Below, piece after piece: positions 1-7,202 of a stretch of 64,000 nucleotides of DNA (position 1 is the stretch's first letter; each line of letters starts with the position of its first letter). The position numbers were made by a program, and so were the translations under genes. This DNA comes from DASREM01 sp035652095 (GTDB lineage Bacteria > Acidobacteriota > Terriglobia > Terriglobales > Acidobacteriaceae). Below the pieces are notes generated by a model. It was not told the origin of the DNA. It searched no databases and saw nothing but the letters and a program-made list of their open reading frames with translations. The DNA lies in contig DASREM010000056.1 of NCBI GenBank assembly GCA_035652095.1, positions 124,001 to 188,000 of the forward strand. The letters are read 5' to 3'.

Positions 1-902
1 GTGAAGGCCACAATTCCGGCGCCCGCCTTCAGCCACGTGGTTTTCTTACGCCGCTGAGCCCCGATCTGCACTCCTGCGGTCAGGCGTTCCAAATCGGCGC
101 CCAGTTCGCGCGCCGACTGGTAACGCTCGACGGGTTTTTTCGCGAGCGCCTTGCGGATTACATTCTCCAGGCCGGGCGAGATATCAGGGTTCAGCAGGCG
201 GGGCATTTCCGGTTCGCGATTCAGAATCGCATCAATCAGCAGGGGGCCGTTGGTTTCAGGGAACGGGCGTTTTGCCGTGGCAAGTTCATACAAGACGGCG
301 CCCAGTGCCCAAATATCGCTTCTTGAATCCGTCGGCTCGCCACGCAACTGCTCGGGAGCCATGTAGGGCAAAGTCCCGGTAATCTGCTGCGAGGCGGTCA
401 TGCTCGCGGTCTTGGCGATTTCGTGTTCCGGGTGTGCGAATTGTGCCAACCCGAAATCGAGGATTTTCAGGCGGCCGTCGCTGGTCAGACGCAGATTTGC
501 CGGTTTCAAATCGCGATGCACGATGCCTTGCGCGTGTGCCGCTTCCAGCCCTTGGGCCAGCTGTATGCCCAGAGCTAGCACTTCTCGCTGGGGAAGCGAT
601 CCGCCGGCGATCTTGGAATCGAGCGTGGCCCCGGGGACATATTCGGTGACCAGGAAATCAGTAATGTCCGCCGAATCAAAGTCGAAAATGGTGGCGATAT
701 TCGGGTGGTTTAGTTTGGATAGGGTGAGCGCCTCTCGACGGAAGCGTTTTCGGGTGGCCTCGTCTTCGAGCGTTCCTTGCGGCAACACCTTTAAAGCCAC
801 ATCACGTTCCAAGCGTTCGTCATGGGCCAGGTACACGACGCCCATTCCGCCGGCTCCGATTTCCTTCAGAACGCGATAGTGACCCAGTGTCTGACCGATC
901 AT
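1..902 (-). CDS. Membrane Ser/Thr protein kinase (N-terminal part, cut by window edge)
   Basis: Bacterial Hanks-type kinase that phosphorylates Ser/Thr of partner proteins at the inner membrane. Translating from the ATG at 900-902 gives a glycine-rich loop GAGGMG near residues 16-21, the catalytic HRDLKPAN with His at residue 129, the metal-binding DFG about 20 residues later, and the activation-segment APEQLRG. The domain ends near residue 275; a basic juxtamembrane stretch (RRKKTTW) follows and a hydrophobic segment is just beginning where the window stops, so a transmembrane helix and an extracytoplasmic part are expected off the edge. It is a close paralogue of the kinase at 950-4180 and lies directly downstream of it on the same strand (47 bp apart), so the two are probably co-transcribed. 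Kinase assignment is secure; the substrate is unknown. Confidence 0.93.
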   Translation of the reverse strand, partial: MIGQTLGHYRVLKEIGAGGMGVVYLAHDERLERDVALKVLPQGTLEDEATRKRFRREALTLSKLNHPNIATIFDFDSADITDFLVTEYVPGATLDSKIAGGSLPQREVLALGIQLAQGLEAAHAQGIVHRDLKPANLRLTSDGRLKILDFGLAQFAHPEHEIAKTASMTASQQITGTLPYMAPEQLRGEPTDSRSDIWALGAVLYELATAKRPFPETNGPLLIDAILNREPEMPRLLNPDISPGLENVIRKALAKKPVERYQSARELGADLERLTAGVQIGAQRRKKTTWLKAGAGIVAF

Positions 903-949
903 TGATGAGGAGTGTCACGCAAGCCGCCGCATGCGTCAACTGGCATGCA

Positions 950-3900
950 CTAGGACCGGAGCTTGGAAGCTTTGTTGGCAATCAGGTTGAACTGCCGGGC
1001 CCGCGCTTCCTTTTCAATGGTGCTCAAGTGGGTAAAGCCGGTTGCAGCCTTGCCTGACTTTAATTCGATCTCACCGATGGCAAGTCTTGCTTCCAACTCG
1101 TACGGGAAATATCCAAACTTTTTCGTTTCAGCAAGCACCGAGGCCAGTTGCGATAGGGCTTGCGCAGTTTTCCCGGTTGCCGCCAGCACACTTGCGCTGG
1201 CCAGCGAGGCCTCGAAAGTGGGAATCCGGTTTCCCGCTTTTTGCGCGAAAGATGTCGCCTTGTCCGCCGCATCTTGGGCGGCCGAGACGTCGTGCTGCTC
1301 CAAAGCCGCCTTGGTGAGCGTCGCATAGGCAACGGCCATTAAGTCCCATGCGTTCTGCTTCTCAAACTCGGAAATCGATGTGCGAAGCACTTTCTCTGCG
1401 TGCTCGGGATGCTGTTCTTCCAGCGAAATGGCCGCAAGTTGTACGTTGCTGAGCGCTGCATTAAGGGCTTCGCCCATCTCCTCCCGCATGCGCAAAGCTT
1501 CTTCCGAATACTTGCGAGCTTCGCCCAGATTGCCTTCTGCCAAAGAAACGGCCGCTAGACCGAAGGTGGCAAAAGCTTCTCCCCTGCGATGGGCGGTCTC
1601 CTGATGTACGCGAATGGCTTCCTGGTAGTTCAGTTTCGCGTTCGGCAGGTCCCCGATCTCCTCCAACACCACGCCCAGGTTGTTCAGGGTTGAACCCATC
1701 CCGCGTTTATCCCCCACCTCGGTGAACGCCTGCAGGCCCTCGCGATGAAGGCGCAGCGCCCCCTTGAGATCTCCCAAGCCATCGAGTACATTGGCGAGGT
1801 TTCCCAGCCCTCCGGCAACTCCGGCTCGGTCGCCGATTTCCCCATCGATCTTGAGGGTCTGCTCGTAGTAGTCGCGTGCCTGCTCCAGCTTGCCAAGTTC
1901 GTAGTAGACGTTTCCGATCCGGTTCAGGGCCGCGGAGGTGTTCTGTTGTGCACCCAGCTTGCGAAAGATAACGAGCGATTCTTCAAACCTTTTCTTCGCG
2001 TTTTCATAGTCGCCTCTGTCGTAGAGGACGTCGCCCACGCGCTGCACGGCAACTGCCGAGCCACGCTGATCCCCCGCCGCCGTGAACAGCTGTTGGGCCC
2101 GCACGAACGCCTTCGTGGCTTCATCCGCCTGGCCCATGCGCTCGCTCGCACCTCCTTCCGCAAGCAAGGCTTGCGCAACCACCAGGTTCGCAGCCTGAGC
2201 CTCACCTTTTTTCACTGCCCGCAATGCGGCAGCTTGGGAATGCTTAAAATCACCCAGCGATGATGCGGCCTTGGCTTCCATCAAATCAATGCGCGCGTCA
2301 TCGGTGGCGGGGCTTGGCATTTGTTGCAGTGCTTGGATCGTCTTCAGCGCCTCGCCACCCTGGCCGGCGGCAACCTGTACATTCGCCAGACGCAATCCGT
2401 AGTCCACGTTATCCGGAAAGAACTGCCAAAGGGTTCGATAGCTCTCAATCGCCCTCGGCCAGTCACGTTGCAGTTCGCGATACCCGGCTTCGATGGACAG
2501 CTTCTCCTGACGCGATAAATTGCTGGAAAGTTCGAATGCTTTCTTCGACTGTTCCTGCGCCTTCGTGTCATAACCTAATGCAGACCAGGCCGAGGCCAAG
2601 GCAGCATGCGAAGGAGCGTGGGTAGGATCGGATGCCACCGCGCGTTCCAGGAGATCGCGGGCACGCTGCGCTTCGAACCGGCGCAATTTAGCCAGCCCTT
2701 CCGAATAGAGGCGCGCCGCCTCTGGTTTTGCGGGCAACGAAGCGCGGACATTTGCCACTTCGGAGGTAGGGACCACTCCGAGGCCGAGCTTCTCCCGCAA
2801 TTCGGCGCCGGTCCGCGAAACCAGGTCAAGGAGACCACTTTGCGTTCCGGTTTCCGACAGCAAAGCGATTGTTTCTCCCGCTGCCGTATCCTGCAGCCGA
2901 AGGTCTAACCGAAGCTTGTCGTTGCCGTTCTTGCCCGTCGCTACATAGGAGCCGAGAACTACTAAATCCGTGCCCAGACGCTTGCGAATCCTGGTCAGAG
3001 TGTCCGCACCGAAGCTGTCCGCGTCTGCCAGTGACAAGTCTGACTTCATGCGCGCAACATTCTCGCCTGGGACAGTACGCAGTTGTTCCCCCGCTGCCAG
3101 TTCTGTGGTCAGCATTTCGGAAAGTGCAGTAGAGAGCCATGCGTCATCCTGGTTCCCCGAGAGGTTCCTGAATCCGACCACCGCGACCGACCGCCGCCAG
3201 TTGACCGGCGAGGTTCTGGAATTCACTGTGCTGCGTCTGAACCCCGGTCTCCAGTCTGAAACATAGAGCGCTGTTACTGCGGCAACGAGCAGCACCCCAA
3301 TGGGTACAAGGCGCCAGGTCCGCGCAACAGGGCGACGGACAGGAACACTACCGCTGCTCATTCGCTCAAGATCAATGCGCATCTCTTTCGCGGACTGATA
3401 GCGCAAGTTCGGATCTTTATCGAGCGCCTTCAGAACCACGCTTTCCAGGGCAGGAGAAATCTGCCGGTTGTGACTGCTGGGTGGGGAAGGAACGCGCTCC
3501 AGAATTTCCGCCACTAGTTGTGGCCCCGAGGTGCTGGCGAAGGCACGTTTGCCGGTTGCCAGTTCGTACAGAACAGCGCCCGCCGAATACAGATCGCTGC
3601 GTTCGTCCGCCTTCTGCCCGCGCAGTTGCTCCGGCGCCATATACGGAACCGTACCGCTGACCTCTTCCGCCCTGGTCAGGGTGACGGTGGCTGCAGCAAC
3701 GTCGTCAGCCGCGCTCCATTGCGCCAGACCGAAGTCGAGAACCTTCAGTCTTCCGTCCGTAGTCAACCGCAAATTGCCCGGCTTCAGGTCGCGATGGACA
3801 ATGCCTTGTGCATGGGCCGCCTCTAATCCTTCGATCATCTGGATTCCAAGCCGAATCACTTCACGCTCGGGAAGCGGACCAGAGGTTAGCTTCATGTCAA

Positions 3901-4180
3901 GGCTGATGCCAGCCACCAACTCCATGACCAGGAAGTCCATGCCGTCCTGTTGCCCGAACTCGTAAATTGCCCCCACATGAGGATGATTCAGTTTCGCCAG
4001 AGCCATGGCTTCGCGGCGGAAGCGACGTCGCGCATTTTCATCGGAGAGCGTGCCCGGCGGCAGCACCTTGATGGCAACATCGCGTTCCAGTTGCTCGTCG
4101 TGAGCGCGATATACGACGCCCATACCGCCCGCACCGATCTTTTCGAGCATGCGGTAATGGCTGAGAGTCGTATTGAGCAT
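950..4180 (-). CDS. Membrane Ser/Thr protein kinase with FlgO/TolB-like domain and TPR array
   Basis: A 1076-aa receptor-type kinase. The start is placed at the ATG 4178-4180, which puts the usual short lead (LSHYRMLEKIG) before the kinase fold; an in-frame start 18 codons earlier is less likely. Kinase domain about residues 9-275: GAGGMG loop at 16-21, catalytic Lys38 (AIK), HRD 129-131, DFG 149-151. A hydrophobic helix near 305-327 is the predicted membrane anchor. Residues about 345-460 (VAVVGFRNLSG... and LGTDLVVLGSY) resemble the FlgO/TolB-N-like domain common in acidobacterial kinases, and the rest to 1076 is a long series of TPR helices ending just before the stop. Topology suggests cytoplasmic kinase and periplasmic TPR sensor or scaffold (inference). 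Tandem paralogue of the neighbouring kinase at 1-902; ligands and substrates unknown. Confidence 0.95.
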   Translation of the reverse strand: MLNTTLSHYRMLEKIGAGGMGVVYRAHDEQLERDVAIKVLPPGTLSDENARRRFRREAMALAKLNHPHVGAIYEFGQQDGMDFLVMELVAGISLDMKLTSGPLPEREVIRLGIQMIEGLEAAHAQGIVHRDLKPGNLRLTTDGRLKVLDFGLAQWSAADDVAAATVTLTRAEEVSGTVPYMAPEQLRGQKADERSDLYSAGAVLYELATGKRAFASTSGPQLVAEILERVPSPPSSHNRQISPALESVVLKALDKDPNLRYQSAKEMRIDLERMSSGSVPVRRPVARTWRLVPIGVLLVAAVTALYVSDWRPGFRRSTVNSRTSPVNWRRSVAVVGFRNLSGNQDDAWLSTALSEMLTTELAAGEQLRTVPGENVARMKSDLSLADADSFGADTLTRIRKRLGTDLVVLGSYVATGKNGNDKLRLDLRLQDTAAGETIALLSETGTQSGLLDLVSRTGAELREKLGLGVVPTSEVANVRASLPAKPEAARLYSEGLAKLRRFEAQRARDLLERAVASDPTHAPSHAALASAWSALGYDTKAQEQSKKAFELSSNLSRQEKLSIEAGYRELQRDWPRAIESYRTLWQFFPDNVDYGLRLANVQVAAGQGGEALKTIQALQQMPSPATDDARIDLMEAKAASSLGDFKHSQAAALRAVKKGEAQAANLVVAQALLAEGGASERMGQADEATKAFVRAQQLFTAAGDQRGSAVAVQRVGDVLYDRGDYENAKKRFEESLVIFRKLGAQQNTSAALNRIGNVYYELGKLEQARDYYEQTLKIDGEIGDRAGVAGGLGNLANVLDGLGDLKGALRLHREGLQAFTEVGDKRGMGSTLNNLGVVLEEIGDLPNAKLNYQEAIRVHQETAHRRGEAFATFGLAAVSLAEGNLGEARKYSEEALRMREEMGEALNAALSNVQLAAISLEEQHPEHAEKVLRTSISEFEKQNAWDLMAVAYATLTKAALEQHDVSAAQDAADKATSFAQKAGNRIPTFEASLASASVLAATGKTAQALSQLASVLAETKKFGYFPYELEARLAIGEIELKSGKAATGFTHLSTIEKEARARQFNLIANKASKLRS

Positions 4181-4256
4181 GGGAAAGCCGGGAAGTGGTT
4201 GCCAAATGGTAGTCACCCGGCGCGACGGGGTCAACCGCTTCTACTACAATGCTGGC

Positions 4257-4448
4257 ATGGGATGGCTTGTGTTCACCGCGGTCGACCTGTATATGGGAGT
4301 CGTGTTGATTGACCTGCTGGCGCGAAGTGAGTCCCTTCCGGAACCGAAGCGGCGCAGACTTCAGAGCGCGAAGAGAATCACCCTCGCCCTATTCGCGCTC
4401 ACAGTCATGGGCATTGTTCTGAAGTGGTTCGCCAGGAGATGGATGTGA
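4257..4448 (+). CDS. Possible small two-helix membrane protein
   Basis: A 63-aa reading frame starting MGWLVFTAVDLYMGVV. It has a hydrophobic N-terminal helix (about residues 3-20), a charged middle (LPEPKRRRLQSAKR) and a second hydrophobic helix (about 41-56) ending in basic residues, a pattern expected of a small inner-membrane protein rather than of random sequence. It is divergent from the kinase that begins at 4180. No good ribosome-binding site is visible ahead of the ATG at 4257, and longer in-frame starts would overlap the kinase start. No family recognised; it could be chance. Confidence 0.35.
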   Translation: MGWLVFTAVDLYMGVVLIDLLARSESLPEPKRRRLQSAKRITLALFALTVMGIVLKWFARRWM

Positions 4449-4719
4449 AAATAGTTTCCCACATGGTAGTGCCTTCAGAGTAACCTTTCCCCTCGTTACG
4501 GAAGTGTGATGACCAGCGCGTTTTGGCTTGTAAGCCGTTTTAAAACAGGTACTTAGTCTAATTGTGAATGCTTTGTCCAAATCCCAGTTTTCTGTTGCGG
4601 CTCAGTCCTAAGTCTCTTAATATCGGAAAGTTGCAGGTTATCGCAACTGGACCTCAGCCCAGTGGCATCTCTCGTGCATCTACTTAGCTGTGAATACCGG
4701 GGACAGGTATAGGAAATTG

Positions 4720-5964
4720 ATGTTGACCAAGGGCTCTGCATTTACTCGTCTCATGCTTATTGCGGCCTTCCTGCTTGGCGCTTGCAGCAGTGGTTTCAGC
4801 GCGAGCGTCAGTACTCATACGCTTACCAGCAAAACCAGGAATCCTTCGGTGAGTGAGACCACGCACGCCAGAAAGCGCATGCGGCGCCTGGCCCGCAGCC
4901 GCGCACGCACCCGTACCCACTCCGCCCGTATTGTGCGGACGACTCGACGTCATCGCCGTTACTATGAACGTTTTCTCGCCAGTTCCTTCGTGACCGGCGA
5001 TGTCACTGAGGGCGACGTGACTACCGGGGAAGATCCAGTTGTTCGTCAGGCTGCGATCGATGCCCTGGGCAACATGAATGGGACCGTGCTCGCCATCGAG
5101 CCCACAAGCGGCCGTATCCTGGCGATGGTCAACCAGAAACTCGCATTATCGAGCGGCGCTCAACCCTGCTCCACCATAAAGCTTTCGGTCGCGCTCGCGG
5201 CATTGAGCGAAGGCCTGATCACGAAGCAGACGGAGGTCCGCCTCGGGCGGCGCAGCCGTATGAATCTGACCCAGGCTCTGGCGCATTCCAATAACGCCTA
5301 CTTCGAAGCGCTGGGACGTCAGCTTGGATTTGAGAAGGTCAGCTACTACGCCCACCAGTTCGGACTCGGCGAACTCGCCGGCTATGGTATCCAGGGTGAG
5401 CAACTTGGCACTTATCCGGAAGCTGAGATTCCGACCGCCTTGGGCGGCGTGGGAAAAATGTGCTCATTCGGCGAGGGCATCTCGATGACCCCGTTGCAAC
5501 TGGGCGCTTTGGTTTCAGCCATCGCTAATGGCGGCACCCTCTACTATCTCCAGCATCCCAACAGTCCCGAAGAAGTTGCCAGTTTCCAGCCGCGAATCAA
5601 GCGCCACCTTGATATTGCGGAACTGATTCCGGAAATTTCTGACGGAATGGCCGGCGCTGTATCGTACGGTACAGCCCGCACAGTGAAATTGAATTTCAAC
5701 GAAGAAGAGATCCTGGGTAAGACCGGCACCTGCTCCAAGGCAGGCACTCGTTTCGGGTGGTTTGCTTCTTATGCCAACACTGAAGTCGGCCGCATCGTGA
5801 CCGTGGTGTTCCTGGAAGGCGGACGCCCCACTTTCGGTCCCAAAGCCGCAGAGATCGCGGGACGCATGTACCGGGGCCTATACGACCATGACTTCTTCAT
5901 GGTCAAACCGACGCTCCCCACCAGCACTGCAAATGTGAAAAGCCTCAGTACACCTCAACAATAA
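4720..5964 (+). CDS. Penicillin-binding transpeptidase-domain protein, lipoprotein-like N-terminus
   Basis: Serine DD-transpeptidase-type enzyme acting on peptidoglycan outside the inner membrane. All three active-site motifs are present in family order (numbering from the ATG at 4720): STIK at 151-154, SNN at 190-192 and KTG at 334-336 followed by an FGWFASY segment. The N-terminus MLTKGSAFTRLML... has a hydrophobic stretch ending in LLGAC, a plausible lipobox, so membrane anchoring by lipid is likely; a GTG 10 codons upstream is an alternative start. Between anchor and catalytic domain lies a very Arg-rich linker (about residues 51-85). There is no PBP dimerisation or glycosyltransferase domain, so at about 414 aa this is a minimal transpeptidase. 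Cross-linking enzyme, carboxypeptidase or beta-lactam sensor are all possible. Confidence 0.88.
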   Translation: MLTKGSAFTRLMLIAAFLLGACSSGFSASVSTHTLTSKTRNPSVSETTHARKRMRRLARSRARTRTHSARIVRTTRRHRRYYERFLASSFVTGDVTEGDVTTGEDPVVRQAAIDALGNMNGTVLAIEPTSGRILAMVNQKLALSSGAQPCSTIKLSVALAALSEGLITKQTEVRLGRRSRMNLTQALAHSNNAYFEALGRQLGFEKVSYYAHQFGLGELAGYGIQGEQLGTYPEAEIPTALGGVGKMCSFGEGISMTPLQLGALVSAIANGGTLYYLQHPNSPEEVASFQPRIKRHLDIAELIPEISDGMAGAVSYGTARTVKLNFNEEEILGKTGTCSKAGTRFGWFASYANTEVGRIVTVVFLEGGRPTFGPKAAEIAGRMYRGLYDHDFFMVKPTLPTSTANVKSLSTPQQ

Positions 5965-5976
5965 TCGCGTGCGTTC

Positions 5977-6005
5977 AGGAGCCCTGCATAAAGGGGTTCT
6001 TTTGT
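5977..6005 (+). terminator. Likely intrinsic terminator of the transpeptidase gene
   Basis: A 9-bp imperfect stem (AGGAGCCCT with AGGGGTTCT, one mismatch and one G-T pair) with a 6-base loop followed by TTTTG, starting 13 bases after the stop codon. Confidence 0.5.
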
Positions 6006-6114
6006 CCCTCACCTGAGTCTCACCATCACGAGTCAAATATTCTGACTTGTGAGCATCCACCTTTTCTCGCAAGCCATCCTAGTCTCGCTAGTGAATTGGA
6101 AAAGGTGTGTACAC

Positions 6115-6549
6115 GTGAAAAGACTCGTAAGTAAGATTTTATGCATTGGAGTATTCCTGTTCGGAGCGGTTCTCTGGGCGCAGACGGATTCCGGTCAGTC
6201 TGCCGCCGCGCCGGACAATACCAAAACCAACCAGCGGGATCGCAATTCCAGCGAACCTACCGCCGACCAGCAGAAGGGCAATCAATCGGATCGTGAGTTG
6301 ACTCGCGCCATTCGTCGCGCGCTGGTGCACGACAAATCATTGTCCACCTACGCTCACAACATCAAGGTGATCGCTCAAAACGGAGTAGTCACGCTGAAAG
6401 GGCCGGTTCGCACCCAGGAAGAAAAACAATCCGTGGAAGCGAAAGCCGCTGAGGTTGTGGGTGCGCCCGACAAGATCCACAGCGAACTCGAAGTGACCGG
6501 AGTCGAGGCCAGCAAGAAACCCTCGCCGGGCCACAGCCCAAACCGGTAG
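6115..6549 (+). CDS. Exported BON-domain protein
   Basis: A 144-aa periplasmic or membrane-associated protein. The start is taken as GTG 6115, which gives a clean signal peptide (KRLVSKILCIGVFLFG...LWAQ) preceded by a purine-rich AAAAGG; an upstream in-frame GTG at 6049 gives a poorer N-terminus. After a low-complexity Gln/Asn/Asp-rich linker, residues about 60-130 form a BON domain: an N-terminal helix (RELTRAIRRALVHD), then NIKVIAQNGVVTLKGPV and an alternating helix and strand to SELEVTG. BON domains bind membranes or lipids and occur in osmotic-stress proteins such as OsmY. It sits 28 bp ahead of the glycine-zipper stress protein and probably shares its transcript. Confidence 0.85.
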   Translation: MKRLVSKILCIGVFLFGAVLWAQTDSGQSAAAPDNTKTNQRDRNSSEPTADQQKGNQSDRELTRAIRRALVHDKSLSTYAHNIKVIAQNGVVTLKGPVRTQEEKQSVEAKAAEVVGAPDKIHSELEVTGVEASKKPSPGHSPNR

Positions 6550-6577
6550 TCATCCAGCAGACAAAAGGAGTTCAAAT

Positions 6578-7141
6578 ATGGCAGGTAAAAACACCGCAGT
6601 TTTTGGCATCTACCGTGATCGCGGCACGGTGGAGAACGCCGTCGACATCTTGCGCGAGGAAGGTTTCCGCAATACTGACATCTCCGTGCTGTTTCCCGAG
6701 AACGAAGGAACCAAGGATTTTGCGCACGAGAAAAATACCAAGGCTCCGGAAGGCACAGCGACTGGCGCCGGCACCGGGGCCGTTGTTGGTGGCGGTCTGG
6801 GTTGGTTGGCCGGAATTGGCGCTCTGGCGATCCCAGGCGTTGGTCCTCTCATCGCGGCAGGTCCAATCGTGGCCGCGTTGGCCGGGGTTGGTGTTGGCGG
6901 AGCCATCGGCGGCATAGCGGGCGCCCTCATCGGGATGGGCATTCCGGAATACGAGGCCAAGCGCTATGAAGGCCGAGTGAAAGAAGGTGGGATCCTTCTT
7001 TCGGTGCATTGCGACGATTCAAACTGGGTTAAACGGGCAAAGGATGTCCTGGAGCGCTCTGGCGCACAAGACATTTCTTCAACAGGAGAGGCGTCCGCAG
7101 ATTTCCAGAAAACTGACAAACCCATGCAACGCGCAAGCTAG
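6578..7141 (+). CDS. General-stress (YflT/GSP17M-like) protein with glycine-zipper core
   Basis: A 187-aa protein behind a good ribosome-binding site (AAAAGGAG, 7-8 bases before ATG). Residues about 4-45 (TAVFGIYRDRGTVENAVDIL... DISVLFPEN) match the start of heat/general-stress proteins of the YflT/GSP17M type, which read as a small ferredoxin-like fold. The middle (about 60-125) is a Gly/Ala-rich hydrophobic region with GxxxG spacing, a glycine zipper able to insert into membranes. The fold resumes with YEGRVKEGGILLSVHCDD and a helix. Together with the BON protein upstream it forms a typical envelope-stress pair. No enzymatic residues are evident. A strong terminator follows at 7161. Confidence 0.8.
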   Translation: MAGKNTAVFGIYRDRGTVENAVDILREEGFRNTDISVLFPENEGTKDFAHEKNTKAPEGTATGAGTGAVVGGGLGWLAGIGALAIPGVGPLIAAGPIVAALAGVGVGGAIGGIAGALIGMGIPEYEAKRYEGRVKEGGILLSVHCDDSNWVKRAKDVLERSGAQDISSTGEASADFQKTDKPMQRAS

Positions 7142-7160
7142 CTCACCCGCAGTCCAGCCA

Positions 7161-7191
7161 AAGCCTCCCTCACCACGAGGGAGGCTTTTTT
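7161..7191 (+). terminator. Strong rho-independent terminator
   Basis: An 11-bp perfect stem (AAGCCTCCCTC / GAGGGAGGCTT) with the 5-base loop ACCAC and a T run of six. It lies between the stress-protein gene and the convergent histidine kinase, so it may act in both directions, but the T tract favours the + strand. Confidence 0.9.
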
Positions 7192-7202
7192 CGCTTCAGG
7201 GC

